64,000 nt of DNA from an uncultured bacterium (GTDB taxonomy: Bacteria > Patescibacteriota > Gracilibacteria > Absconditabacterales > Absconditicoccaceae). Below are positions 9,625 to 20,558 of the stretch, one piece after another. How positions within the stretch are numbered: position 1 is the first letter of the stretch; every line of letters begins with the position of its first letter. Below the pieces are notes generated by a model. The model worked only from the letters and a program-made list of their open reading frames with translations, did not search any database and was not told the origin of the DNA. A program made the translations under genes and the position numbers. The stretch is from assembly GCA_946408385.1 (NCBI GenBank), contig CAMJSB010000005.1, positions 22,435 to 86,434 on the forward strand, in the 5' to 3' direction.

Positions 9625-12069
9625 TTATTCAGCTTTTTCTTCAGGCTTAACTACACAATCCACAGTCAAATCTCATGCTTTCCACTCGATGCTGTCAGCT
9701 TTAGTTACTCATAATACATCGTCCTCAAATAGTTCTATGCTCTTTCTATCTTCATCGTTGCAGTAAATTACTATCTTTTCGAGAGCTGTTCACATTGAGA
9801 TTTGAGATTCAGTTTTGAATCTTCTAACTGCTTCGATAACTTCACTAACTTTTTCAAATTCTGATATAACTTTTTCTGAATTATCGATATTTAATATTTC
9901 AGTAGGGAATGCACATTTATGGATAGATATTTCATTATCAGAATTTTTGAATTGATTCTGATAAATCTCCTCAGTGATATGTGGTAAATATGGAGCTATC
10001 ATCTTGAGAGTAGCGAATAATACATTGTACAAAGTCCATTGTCATGCTAATTTTTTTATTTCTCAGTTTTCAAATAATTCAGGTTTATATAATCTTACTT
10101 TTACTAATTCAAGATAATTGTCACACAAATCATGCCAGAAGAAATCTTCAAAGGCAATTTTTGCTAAACCATATTCGAAATTATCTAAGTATTCTGACAT
10201 TTTTTTGATAGTTTCGTTTGCTCTAGCTATAATCCATTTGTCAGTTTCAAGCAAAGTTGAAGTATCGAAATCTGCTTTTGGATCAAATCATTCAGTCAAC
10301 ATTCCTACGAAACTTGCTGCATTTCGGAGTTTTGTAACTAATTTTTGTCAGTTTTTGAATTCATTTTCTTCAAAAAGCATATCTTTTCCGAGTTGTCATC
10401 CAGCAGCCCAATATCTTACAGCATCTGCTCATCGTTGGTCGATAAGTGTCTCTGGATCAAATTTAGCATTTCATTTTGATTTACTAAATTTCTCTCATTT
10501 CTGAGCCATTACAAAACCTGATATCATTACATTTTTGAATGGTACATCATTTTCTCTGAGATAACTATGTAATGTAGTATATAATAACCAAGTTCTGATA
10601 ATATCGTGTGCTTGAGGCCTGAGATCCATAGGAAAGAAATTTGAAGTATCAAATCCATCTCTTTCAAGCATTTTTTTATTAATCAATGGAGACAGTCCAG
10701 AGGTAAACCAAGTATCCAAAACTAATGTTTCTCATCTTACTTGGTCAGCTGTATATCCATCTGGCAAGTCAACACTTGGATCTACAGGTCATCTTTCTAG
10801 CTGTTCTTCACTTGGTAGAATTATTTCATTTGTATTTACATCATACCATACAGGAATAGGAATTCAGAATTTTCTATTTCTTGAGATATTCCAATCCCAG
10901 TGTAAGTTTTCAATCCAATCGTTTGATCTCTTTTTCATGAAATTTGGATACCAATTCATTTTGTTGTTTTGAGTCAACAAAATATCTTTTTTATCCAAAA
11001 TTCTTACAAACCGCTGATGAACTGGTAAAATTTCTACAGGGACTTTTCATCTTTCAGAAATAGCTTTACTCTGAATGATAGGAGTTCTAGCTCTAACTAC
11101 TCATTTTTCAGTCAGAATTTCCATCATCTTTTCTCTAGCTTCTTCTACTTTGAGTCCATCAATTTCAGGTAATCATGTATTTATCATTCTTCCGTATCTA
11201 TCGATACAGATTTTTGGTTCTAATTCGTGTTTTTGAAACCAATAAACATCTACTTCATCTCCATAACTACAGCACATTACAAGTCAAGTTCCTTTATCGA
11301 TTTTTGCTTTATCATCTGGTAAAAGAGGTACAGTATCTCCGAGTGGAGTAGTGATTTTATGTCCAAAATATGGTTGATATCTTTCATCATCTGGATGAGC
11401 AAAAACAGCTTTACAAGCTGGAAGTAATTCAGGTCTAGTGGTAGCAATTACGAGTTTTGTGCCATCATCTAGAGTAAATTCTATATCATTGAAAAATTCG
11501 TTGAATTCTTTTTCTTCAGTTTCAGCTTGTGCAATTGTTGCTTGCAATTTAGTACACCATAAAGCAGGAAAATCCTTGGAAATGATTTCTCATTTTTTGT
11601 ATAATTTTACAAATTCTTTTTGAACTAATTGTTGAGTAGAAAGCTGAATTGTGCTATAACATTTGGTCCAATCTACTGAAAGTCACATTCTAGTCCATAA
11701 ATTTTTGTAGATTTCTACATACCTTTCGTTAGTTTCCAAACATTTTTTGATGAAATCTTTCCTTTCCATTTCTTTAATATTTATCTTCAAATCTTTTTCT
11801 ACAAGCTGTTCAGTAGGAATTCAGTTATTATCAAATCCCATAGGATAGTATACATTAAAACCTTTCATCCTTTTGTATCTAGCGATGATTTCAGCTTGAG
11901 TATACGATGAAATATGTCCAATGTGAAGTTTTCCACTTACTGTTGGAGGAGGTGTATCTATTGAAAATGTAGGTTTACTACTTCATTTTTCGTATGCATT
12001 GATTTGGTTTTCTTGCCAAAATTCTTGCCATTTAGGTTCAGATTCTGTAAAATTGTACTTGTTTGCCAT
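9625..12069 (-). CDS. valS: Valyl-tRNA synthetase
   Basis: An 814-residue class I aminoacyl-tRNA synthetase that charges tRNA-Val. Landmarks are [17 protein letters not shown] (HIGH signature near residue 47), the CP1 editing region with [40 protein letters not shown] and the KMSKS-type loop GEKFSKSKGNAKFDPE. The C-terminal anticodon-binding domain contains [12 protein letters not shown] long Arg-tRNA-like coiled C-terminal arm is absent, giving a compact enzyme (most bacterial ValS are about 880-950 residues). Glycines use UGA only part of the time. It is a single-gene unit with its own terminator. Confidence 0.96.
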
Positions 12070-12162
12070 AATGTTTAATTGACTGAAAAATAAATTTCGA
12101 ATAAGAAAAAAATATTTATTGAAATGTGAATTTCAAGAGAAAAGGAAAAAGTCTCCGAAAAT

Positions 12163-12191
12163 TTGACAAAATTAAAAATTTTATGTATAAT
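12163..12191 (+). promoter_or_regulatory. Consensus sigma70 promoter
   Basis: TTGACA (12163-12168), 17-nt spacer, TATAAT (12186-12191): a perfect consensus, 34 nt upstream of the peptidoglycan-binding-domain gene. Confidence 0.85.
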
Positions 12192-12225
12192 AAAGTGTGA
12201 TTATTTTATAATTTAGTTTTTAAAA

Positions 12226-13383
12226 ATGGTATGAATTGAAAAATCTTCATCAGCATCAGTAGATGTGAATGAGTTGAAAAAAGAGTATGCTACATTGACA
12301 GATAAGGATCATAAAATTGCTTGGGCAAAGGAACGTATGAATAAGGTTATAAATTGAAACGTTTCTTTATCTGATGTCATTAATAAAATCAAGAATAATG
12401 AATTGACTAAACGACCTGCATGCCAGGAAGTTGTTATGGGAGTTCAAGCAGCTTTAAATATTTTGTGATACAATGTAGGAGGAGTCGATTGAATATGGTG
12501 AAATAATTCTAAGGCAGCGATGGAACAATTTTGAAAAAAATATAAATGTGAAGGATTGTCACTAAAATCTTTACAAACGCTTGTTGAGGCAGTGATAAAA
12601 TCTTGAGAACTTGAGCGTCTTTCAAAGGAAGTTGAGAATGTTTCTACGTATAAATTTTGAAAAAAAAGTAAAGTAGAAAGAAAAGATGTCGTAGCATTGA
12701 TTGATTCTTTGCCTAAACCATTTGATGGAATGCTTTTGAATTATGTTAAGACAAAGAATATTAAATGATTACAGCATTATTTAAATAGTGTTATTATCAA
12801 GGCATCTGATAAATATAAGACGAATTTGGTAAATCATCTTAAAGACAAATGAATTTGGTTACAAAATAATCAATTAATTGAAGATAATAAATTTTGACCG
12901 CAAACTTTAGAAACAATAAACTTTTTGGTAGCTAATCCGGAACCTTTATTCTCAGTTGGTGCTATGTCCAGAACGATGAAAGAACTTAATAATCTTGAAT
13001 GACAGATTGATACTAAAAAAAATTGAAAAAAAGAGTGACAAGGGGTTGAAAAGAAATCTCAGAATAAAAATGATGTAAAATTATATGGTTGGGGAAAAAT
13101 GGAAAAAGTAAAATGGAGGGAATTAGCTGGAGTTATAGTGAAAGTGAATCTAAAATATCCACAATTTGCGGAAAAAATGAATAAATTTGTGAAGGAAAGA
13201 AATGTTAAGTGATTGCAAACTGAGCTGAATAAGATGTTGGATAATATAACGCCTCAAAATAAAAACCGTATAAAGAAGAACCTTGAGAATAAGTGAATTT
13301 GGTTAAATAATGGTCATATCTATGAGGATTGAAAACTTTGACAGCAGACTATGGAAGTTTTAAAAAGTTTTCTAGATAACTAA
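12226..13383 (+). CDS. Protein with a peptidoglycan-binding-like domain
   Basis: 385 residues. Residues about 70-105 (VQAALNILGYNVGGVDGIWG, then NSKAAMEQF) match the PG_binding_1 repeat, which grips cell-wall peptidoglycan. Two later segments with KGLQHYLN / GIWLQNNQLIEDNKFGPQTL and KGLQTELN / GIWLNNGHIYEDGKLGQQTM form a related, diverged pair, so there may be three such modules. No signal peptide or catalytic domain was seen, leaving localisation open. Many glycines are UGA. A perfect consensus promoter lies in front and a strong hairpin terminator follows. Confidence 0.7.
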
Positions 13384-13393
13384 AAAAATATAG

Positions 13394-13420
13394 AAAATCT
13401 TAACAATTTGTTAAGATTTT
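13394..13420 (+). terminator. Intrinsic terminator
   Basis: AAAATCTTAACAA pairs almost perfectly with its complement around TTTG, followed by CTTATT. It ends the peptidoglycan-binding-protein transcript. Confidence 0.75.
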
Positions 13421-13500
13421 CTTATTAATTATAGATTTTGAATTGGTTGTTTTTGAATAATTTGTAATATATTTAGATTTTAGCTGTGTATAATTTGAAT

Positions 13501-14091
13501 ATGTCGATTTGTATATGAGTAGATTGTGATGAAGTGCTTTCTGAGACACTAAATGAATTGATAAAATATCCACCACTCAAGGAAAAGAATCTGAAAAGAT
13601 CTGATATCACTTCATATGAATTATATGAAGTAGAGAAAATCTGATTATCAAAAGAAGAAATGGTTCAGGCTTTTTTTTCCTTTTTTGAATCGCCAGAATA
13701 TTATCTATGTCAGCCAGTTTCCTGAGCATATGAAAAATTATATGAACGGAAGGAGGCAGGACACAAATTGTTTGTAGTGACTGCAAGGAAAAAGCCACAT
13801 GAAGAATTGACTAGAAAATGGGTACAATCCCATTTTCCGTGAATATTCTCGGATTACTTATTTATGTGACAGTATACAGAAAACGAAATCCCCAAATCTC
13901 AGTTATGTAAAGATAGATGAATTCAGCTTTTGATAGATGATAATACTTTCAATATTGATGATATGAACTCGGTTTGAATACCATGATTTTTGTTGGATAA
14001 ACCGCGAAATCAAGGGGTAGATGATTCTAAGTTGTTACATAGAGTTTATTCGCGAGATGAGATTGATTTATCCCAATTTTTTAGAGTTTAA
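13501..14091 (+). CDS. 5'(3')-deoxyribonucleotidase-like HAD phosphatase (NT5C family)
   Basis: 196 residues with HAD-superfamily motifs: GVDCDEVLSETL (nucleophile and acid Asp at about 8 and 10), FVVTARK (motif II), and LLIDDN (motif III). The spacing and the YEKLYERKEAGHKLFVVTAR helix-strand fit the NT5C cytosolic deoxyribonucleotidase group, which hydrolyses (deoxy)nucleoside monophosphates. Exact substrate is inferred from family only. The first codons include a UGA glycine immediately before VDCDE. It stands alone between two hairpin-bounded units. Confidence 0.78.
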
Positions 14092-14124
14092 TTTTTGATA
14101 TATAATATTAAAATCAAGCTAAAC

Positions 14125-14152
14125 TTGACTTTTTGATTAAAAAACATATAAT
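14125..14152 (+). promoter_or_regulatory. Sigma70-type promoter
   Basis: TTGACT (14125-14130), 16-nt spacer, TATAAT (14147-14152), 36 nt before the 102-residue UGA-free gene. Confidence 0.7.
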
Positions 14153-14188
14153 AATTATATTACAGATAATAAAAATAATAAAAACATT

Positions 14189-14497
14189 ATGGAAAAGATT
14201 TTTAAATCGTTTGAGGAGCTTCTAGATTTTGATTTCTCAGAGCTCGAGCCCCAGAAGAGCAATTACTTAAGGCTCATTCCCTCTGACGAAATTCTTCCAA
14301 AAGTAAGGGAAGAATTTGAACCAAAAAAATGGAGAATCATAGAAAGACACAATGCTTCGACTCCGGGAATCATTATGGAGATAACACCAAGGTGGATGAC
14401 AATCACAATCCATCGAAAAACGGGTTTTACAAGAAGAAAGGATTTTCCCATCTTCGGAAAAAATCCAAAGGATGTTATCCTGGATATCTTTGAATAA
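14189..14497 (+). CDS. UGA-free hypothetical protein
   Basis: A 102-residue soluble protein rich in charged and aromatic residues (MEKIFKSFEELLDFDFSELE start; middle ITPRWMTITIHRKTG). I do not recognise it. Its three glycines are GGA, GGT and GGA, with no UGA, and its codon use is more GC-rich than flanking genes (AGCTCGAGCCC near the start). It has its own promoter and terminator. Together with the genes at 8910 and 24400 it forms a set of small UGA-free singletons. Confidence 0.7.
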   Translation: MEKIFKSFEELLDFDFSELEPQKSNYLRLIPSDEILPKVREEFEPKKWRIIERHNASTPGIIMEITPRWMTITIHRKTGFTRRKDFPIFGKNPKDVILDIFE

Positions 14498-14507
14498 AAT
14501 TTAAAAG

Positions 14508-14538
14508 TGGCTAGGCAGAAAATTTCTTGCTTGGCCCA
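14508..14538 (+). terminator. Intrinsic terminator
   Basis: TGGCTAGGCAGAAA folds against TTTCTTGCTTGGCCCA with one mismatch, followed by a T-rich run. Confidence 0.7.
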
Positions 14539-14619
14539 TTTTTATTTTTGATTAAAATATTTGATTAAATTCATAAATTTTATATAAAAAATTAGATTTA
14601 ATATTCTAATCAGGCTAAT

Positions 14620-15357
14620 ATGGTGAAAGAACACTATAAAACAGTTTTTATTTCAGATATTCATATCGGTAATCCTAAAAATCAATCAGATAAACTTATC
14701 AGGTTTTTAGATTCTATATTTTTTGAAAATCTGATTATTATTTGAGATTTTATAGATTATCGACGGATAAATTGATACTGAGAATGGAAAGAAAAAGAAA
14801 AAAAAACTTTAAATTACATAAACAATTTATCCACAAATTGAGTAAATATCACATATATCCAATGAAATCATGATAGACAATTAAAATGCTCTGAAAAAAT
14901 TCATTTTAATAATATGACAATCTGTAAAAATACCTACTACACCACTACCAAATGAAAAACTTATTTCATACTCCATTGAGATAGCTTAATGTCCTGATTA
15001 ACGAATTCTGACCTAATTTGAATTTTATGGACTAAAATTTGTGGTTTATCTCTAAAATTTGAAAATATTTTAAATAAACATATCAGTAAAAAATCCCATA
15101 TTTCACCTTCAGAAAAAATAAATAAATACATAAAATCAATATTGTTTTCTCAAAAAAAAATCGAGAAGAGAATTAATAAATTTCTAAACAATTTAAATTG
15201 TGATTGAGCAATATTATGACATTTTCATAATCCTCAAAATTATTCACTTAATTGAGTTGATTATTTTAATACATGAGATCGAATAACCAATTGTTCTGCT
15301 GTAGTAGAAAATTTAGAATGAGATTTAAATCTGATTTATTATAAAAATAAATTTTAA
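14620..15357 (+). CDS. Metallophosphoesterase, LpxH/MPPE-like
   Basis: 245 residues with all calcineurin-type motifs: FISDIHIGN (D-x-H), IIGDFIDYR (GD), YIQGNHDRQ (GNHD), FILHGDSLM and AILGHFHNPQ (GH-x-H). These coordinate a dinuclear metal centre. The arrangement resembles UDP-2,3-diacylglucosamine hydrolase and related phosphoesterases. CPR cells of this kind normally lack lipid A, so LpxH activity is unlikely and another phosphodiester substrate is probable. The codon context is very AT-rich with many UGA glycines, including the GD and GH glycines. Start at 14620. Confidence 0.83.
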
Positions 15358-15367
15358 CCTAAAAAAT

Positions 15368-15396
15368 TTGCAAAAAGAAGTAAAATAGATTATAAT
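15368..15396 (+). promoter_or_regulatory. Sigma70-type promoter
   Basis: TTGCAA (15368-15373), 17-nt spacer, TATAAT (15391-15396), 34 nt before the secreted-protein gene; it probably also drives the pilin gene. Confidence 0.75.
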
Positions 15397-15430
15397 TGTG
15401 AGTGTGTAAAATTTATATTGATTTATTTTA

Positions 15431-16495
15431 ATGAAAAAAATAAATAAAACATTAATTATTGGTGGTGTGTTAGCTTGTTTTATTTTTAATTTAACGATTG
15501 CCGATAATTCGGATTGTCAGTTTTTTGAAAATCATGTTTATAGCCAGAAGGGTGCTAGTTCTAATTGATTTGATATTGTGAATCAAATTCGAGAAACAAC
15601 AGATTATCCATATACAAATTTTTTAACAGTGGAACAGCAGAAAGCAATTATTACAAAAGATGATCTTAATACGGCTCTTTTGAATCTTAAAAAATATTGT
15701 TGTAGTAAGGAATGATGATTAGCTAAAACATCAGAAACATGCGAAAAGGATAAAGCATTTTTTAATGATAATGTGGTTGATAGTAAATATTTATTTGATC
15801 ATATATTTGATGTTGTAATGAGGAGGTTAAATTGAATGACTTGAGATACAAATATTTATACAAAGACAAATATGACAGTAGATGATAGGTGATATGCTCG
15901 AAGACAACGGATTAGTAATCAGGCTATATCTATTGAATGATCTTCTCCTCAAAATTTTATAAATAAATATAAAGAGTTTTGGCAAAAAAGTTCATCAGAT
16001 TTGTGATATGATATTTCACAAAATGTTAGTAGTAAATTTATGAATCAGAGTTTATCAAATTTTTTGGAATATGTGAAATGATGATGAGGTTCCTCAGATA
16101 CTGAAAATGTATCAAATGCTATGAAAAGATACAATGAATGGACTTTATATGATAGATATATTAATGCATGTGCATTAAGTGAATATTTTTATGCTTTGTT
16201 GGCATTAACAACTGAGGATAAATATAACTATAATAGTAGAGATTTGATAATTCAAAAAATATCAAATCATTCGTGTGATAATGTGGTTTCTAGACAAATA
16301 ATATGAGAAAATAATTATGTTTCATCAGTGATGCAAAATTCTTTTAATGTTTTTTTGTCTAATTATATGGAAGGATATATGAATTATTTAAATGAGAGAC
16401 AGTTTAGATCTCAAAGCCTTTTTAAAAATGCGAAGGATAGATGGTTAGACGTGATTAGAGCTACATCTTGTTTGCAATCTAAATGTAATGCTTAA
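15431..16495 (+). CDS. Secreted Cys-containing protein of unknown function
   Basis: 354 residues beginning with a signal peptide (MKKINKTLIIGGVLACFIF, likely cut after IADN). The mature part is helical and has about eight cysteines (DCQFF, KYCCSKEGG, TSETCEK, CALSEYF, SHSCDN, TSCLQSKC), which suggests disulfide bonding outside the cell. No known domain was recognised. The gene is followed after 31 nt by a TrbC/VirB2-type pilin gene on the same strand, so a role with surface pili is an inference from position only. Most glycines are UGA. Confidence 0.65.
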
Positions 16496-16526
16496 TAACT
16501 TTTTATTTTTTATAGAAATATTTAAA

Positions 16527-17048
16527 ATGAATTGAAAAAAGATATTAGGGAAAATTAAAAAGATTTGTATTGTTACTGTATTTTTTGTTTTTAATTTGAT
16601 TTTTATTCCAAATTGTATTTATGCTCAGGATAATAATGATTTGGAAGTTGATTGATTTAATATTACACCAGAGTTGACTCAGAATGAAATGGATGTTGTT
16701 AATAATTCCATTGAAGAAATATGAATGACTTGATGAAAAGTATGGGAAAAATATAACGAAATTGCAAATTCTTGAAATTTTACAACTTCACAGCAAATTT
16801 CATCATGAATAATGAATTGGGATACGATTTTGCATTATTTAGTTTTTGTGGTTCAATTTTTGAGTCAATTATGATTGGTTGTTTGAGCAGGATTTATAAT
16901 ATTCGCATGATATAAATATATGCTTAGTGTGTTTAATGGATGACAGACTAAATCTAGTGTAATAACAAATGCAATAATATGAGTTGTTATAGTTATATTT
17001 TCTTATGCTATTTTAAAAGCTCTTACTTCAATGGTTGGTTTATCTTAA
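16527..17048 (+). CDS. TrbC/VirB2-type pilin-like protein
   Basis: 173 residues: signal peptide (about 10-35, ending CIYAQ), a polar stretch, and two C-terminal hydrophobic helices (about 105-130 and 145-170). The segment LGLVVGAGFIIFAGYKYMLS, then FNGGQTKS and AIIGVVIVIFSYAILKAL, matches the TrbC/VirB2 pilin architecture that is widespread in CPR bacteria. In known systems the two helices assemble into type IV secretion-like pili. No VirB4 or other secretion genes are in this window. UGA codes most of the small residues in the helices. Confidence 0.8.
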
Positions 17049-17079
17049 TTATATTAGTTTATGCAGAAATGGTGTATTT

Positions 17080-17859
17080 TTATTTTTTTTCGTTTTTCAT
17101 TTTTTCAAATAATTCTGGGAAACTATTAATTGCATGTAATGTTAATGGACTTGCAGATTTGATAGTGAAGTTTTTTACATTTCAGATGAAACTTAGCGTA
17201 GATACGACATCTCACCAAATTTTGTAGGTTGTGATGTGTTTAGTTCGTTCTTTCTTAAGTAGAGTATCTTTCATCATTCATATGAAATTTTTTGTAGGAC
17301 TTGCTCAAGGGTTAAAAACGATACAACGTTCAGGGTTTCTGTGTTTTGTTACGATATAACAAATAGTTCATCATAGAGAGTGTCCACATATCCATTTTTT
17401 TGCATCAGGATATTTTATTTGGATTTCATCGAAAAATTTTAAAGATTCTTGTACACGTTCATCGATTCAATTTACTCAGAGAACGATTTGTATATCGCTG
17501 AAAATATCTTTTATATCTTTAAAATCTGTTCACCTATAACAAATTAAAATAATATTTTCTGTACGATGTTTATATGCAGCATGTACTAAAAAATTTGTAT
17601 CTTTATCTAAAATCCAATTTCATACTTCTTCTGTGCGTTGTTCGGGTGGAAGGTATACTTCTTTAACAACTGAAACTATTTGATCATCATGTTCTTGTAT
17701 ATCAGATTTTTGAAAGTTTTTTTTTCATAAAATTTTAGCAAATCATTTGGCTATTCTCTGTGAACTTTTACTAGAATCTCAAAAATTTTGATATTGTGCA
17801 AAATTGTTTTTATCATTGAAATTGTTTTGATTATCTGTCGAAATAAGAGGTCTTATCAT
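17080..17859 (-). CDS. Class 3 lipase-like alpha/beta hydrolase
   Basis: 259 residues. ILICYRGTDFKDIKDIFSDI followed by WICGHSLGGTICY forms the lipase class 3 pattern: the RGT oxyanion strand and the G-x-S-x-G nucleophile elbow with Ser about residue 175. Both adjacent glycines after Leu in the elbow are UGA. A later NPGASP and an IWGDVVSTLS (acidic residue) fit the catalytic triad; LHAINSF may give the His. No signal peptide. Its ATG directly follows the UAA of the upstream gene with no gap, so the two are translationally coupled. Confidence 0.78.
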
Positions 17860-18651
17860 TTAATCTAGGCTAAATACAGATAAAAATTCTGGCAAGTGAA
17901 GATAGCTTAAAGTTTTTTGTTGAAGTTTAGCTTTTTCCTGTTCTGAATATAATTTAGATGATCACGATAGTCTATTTCATTCATGGTCGTGTATATCTTG
18001 TAACAAATATATGCAATTTCATGTGTAACAAAATTTGACAATCCAAAAATCTTTTTTCAAAATTTTTAATATTTTTACAACTTCGGGAGAGAGCATTAAT
18101 GCATCAGTTTGATTATCGTAATTCGCTGAGAATCATCAGTAATTTACTCTTTTAGTCTTTAATTTATTATATCAAAATTTGGATATTTTTCGTATTAAAA
18201 CTAATAATAGAATTCCTCCTCAAATTGTGTTTAGCCAAAATAGAATATTCCAAAGTCCTCATTTGTTGTATAGCCGTGAAAGTAGTCCAAATATAGCCCC
18301 CCATCATAAAAATCACCATAATAATGGTAAAAATGATGGGTTATCTAGTAGATTCTTTTTCAGATCCAGAGAAAGTTGAAATATGTTTTTAAATTTAGGG
18401 TTGAAAAATCAGATTTTATAAATTATTCATTGTTCATTGATGTCGTGGTCGGCGGTTAATCATTCAAATTCACCCCCTTCTATAAAATAGTTATTTCCGA
18501 TTTCTTGGAAAGTGTATTTAAAATGGATATCTATGATTATAGGAGATATAAATCAAAGTTTTTGAAGTATTTCATTTTGATGCTGAAAATATAGTTTTGA
18601 TGGAGAAAACTTAAGATTTGTTTGATTATAATTTTGTGTATTTCCTAGCAT
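17860..18651 (-). CDS. Membrane protein, DUF3137-like
   Basis: 263 residues with two helices in the middle (about 108-125 and 135-155, rich in Trp/Gly/Leu). The C-terminal part, YDNQTDALMLSPEVVKIL then a short strand, is reminiscent of DUF3137 proteins, where a similar segment follows the helices; the match is weak. It is the first gene of a two-gene unit with the class 3 lipase, and the stop-start junction is TAAATG. A function in presenting or controlling the lipase at the membrane is only a guess. Confidence 0.55.
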
Positions 18652-18803
18652 TATTTACTACTTTTTATAAATTTAGTAGATATTAAATTATATTCAATTT
18701 TTGTATAAAAAGCAAAAAAATATTAACTTTTTTGAATTGATTATAAGTAGATATATTTATATAAAAAAGTCAATCTGTTTATGTGGTAAATACATCCAAA
18801 AAT

Positions 18804-18832
18804 TTGCAAAATTTTATGTTTTTGAGTATAAT
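18804..18832 (+). promoter_or_regulatory. Strong sigma70-type promoter
   Basis: TTGCAA (18804-18809), 17-nt spacer ending TGAG, TATAAT (18827-18832). It precedes the ncRNA by 7-8 nt. Confidence 0.8.
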
Positions 18833-18839
18833 ATATGCG

Positions 18840-19090
18840 AGATAAGTTACTTACCGTAAGGTTCTACCCACACAGTATTCCCTTATACTAGGTTGCTTAC
18901 CTCAAGGATGTATTCATCCTATTTTCATCTCAGTGTACTACCCATTAGACTGGGATGAGTTAGGATCAACCCGAATTGATTTTTTATGGATCTATGCCTT
19001 TGTCTTGAATTTTAAGGTAAAGAGATCGATCCATATAATGGATTGCCTTTCGGGTTGGTCATAAACGGAAGGGTTGCCTTCCGTTTTTTC
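18840..19090 (+). ncRNA. About 250-nt structured ncRNA of unknown family
   Basis: Bounded by a strong promoter and a strong terminator, with no ORF. Clear stems: AGTAT/ATACT (18875-18891), GGATG/CATCC (18914-18928), a 9-bp CATCTCAGT/ACTGGGATG, and a long closing stem TCAACCCGAA/TTCGGGTTGG enclosing GGATC/GATCC. The sequence CTACCCA appears twice, once in the loop of the 9-bp stem and once near the 5' end. I compared it mentally with tmRNA, RNase P, 6S and SRP RNAs; none fits. The 5' motif TAAGGTTCTACC-CACAC recurs near 2664. Confidence 0.65.
19064..19090 (+). terminator. Intrinsic terminator of the 18840 ncRNA
   Basis: AACGGAAGG and CCTTCCGTT pair around GTTG, followed by TTTTTC. Confidence 0.9.
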
Positions 19091-19194
19091 TTTTGTAGAA
19101 ATATTTTAAGGCTTTTGATAGATAGTGATTTTGCTTGTTTTTTTTGCATAAAAGTATATTAAATTATTTGTTTTAAATATGTTTTTATGTGCTG

Positions 19195-20166
19195 ATGGCT
19201 ATTTATCAATGAATGCAAAGTTTTAAGGAAGAAAATCAAAGAAAAACAGTTTTGTTGTTAATTCTTTTTCCTGCAGTTTTGTTTGTGATTTTTTGGGTGG
19301 TGTTTACTTTGTTTTTTACGAATACAAAGTCTTGGGATGATTGATTAAGTATGACGTTAGGTATTTTCCCATTGGTATTTATATGATTGGGTATTCGATG
19401 ATTGGTATCATTTTTTTTACAAAAAGACATTATGTTTTGACTTTCTGGAGCTAAGCCAATAACAAGAAAAGAAAATCCTGAATTATATAATATTGTTGAA
19501 AATTTATGTATTTCTAAAGGGCTTCCAATGCCAAAAATTGCAATAATGCAAGAACCTTGAATGAACGCATTTGCTACATGATGGAAAAAAGATGATTCCT
19601 GGGTGGCTTTTACATCTGGATTAATTCAAAATTTAGATAAAAAAGAAATTGAAGCTGTAGCTGGTCATGAATTAACTCATTTAATAAATAAAGATTCACT
19701 TTTGATGTATGTCGCTTATGTATTTGTAGGGGTAGTGAGTTTAGTTGGGCAATATATATTAAGGATTGGATATTCTGGTTCATCTTCTAAAAAGACTTCG
19801 TGAATCTATATTTTTGGTATAGCTTTCTTAGTTCTTTGATACTTATTTTATCCATTAATTAAATTGGCTATTTCACGTAAAAGAGAGTATATGGCTGATT
19901 TAGGGTCAGTGGAGTTGACTAGGGATAATCAGTCGATGATTTCAGCTTTGAAAAAAATCTCTAGCAATTCATATGTAGCTAAGGCGAATTCTTGAATCTC
20001 ATCATTTTTTATTGCAGAACCGAAAATTTCAGAATCACATGTAAATAATTATGTGTATTGAGTGGAAAATTATGCATCGAGTGATTGAAAAATAAAAACA
20101 TCGATATGGGATTCTCACCCTAGTATTCATGATAGAATTGAAAAATTACAAAGTTATTGATGATAA
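19195..20166 (+). CDS. htpX: HtpX-like M48 zinc metalloprotease
   Basis: 323 residues. Two N-terminal helices (about 20-42, 55-75), then the catalytic motif [13 protein letters not shown] (HExxH around residue 158) and two more helices (about 170-190, 205-225), followed by [15 protein letters not shown], which supplies the third zinc ligand. This is the M48B/HtpX layout: a membrane protease degrading misfolded membrane proteins. Length is close to E. coli HtpX. The C-terminal [14 protein letters not shown] motif is also typical. Two UGA codons precede the UAA stop. Specific name is by similarity. Confidence 0.88.
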
Positions 20167-20169
20167 AGT

Positions 20170-20538
20170 TTATTTGAGCATCTCTTTTCCTTTTTTGAGT
20201 ATCTCTTTTTTCTTATCCCTGTTTGTTTTTAGGTAGTGCCATTTTTTAAAAATTAGGTATACGTACGTAATTACGGTTAAATAGATTTCTCATAATGTTA
20301 AATATATTAAGGTTGTATATTGAAATTGTGATATTCATAGTAGAAAAAATAGTAAAGAAGAAATTAATCGGAAAGAATAATTTGATTTGTTATTATATCA
20401 CATAATTTCAGCATCATTTTTGGTACATCCAGGAACGAATGCTATAAAATTTCAGATTCAAGCTGCTCAATAGGCTGTAATTAAAATCCAAAGGACTATG
20501 TTAAATCGGAATTGATCTAAAGGTAGAGGTAAAGTCAT
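20170..20538 (-). CDS. Small membrane protein
   Basis: 122 residues with helices at about 12-32 (NIVLWILITAYGAAGIGNF), 60-78 and 80-105, and a Lys-rich C-terminus (KKKEILKKGKEMLK). Unknown family. It begins 20 nt after the sortase stop on the same strand, so it is very likely cotranscribed with it, and it converges with the HtpX-like gene 3 nt away. Confidence 0.6.
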
Positions 20539-20558
20539 TAAGATTTTTTGATATAAAA

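Noticed and set aside
18840-19090. tmRNA (ssrA)
   Set aside because: No tRNA-Ala-like acceptor and T-arm at the ends, and no tag reading frame.
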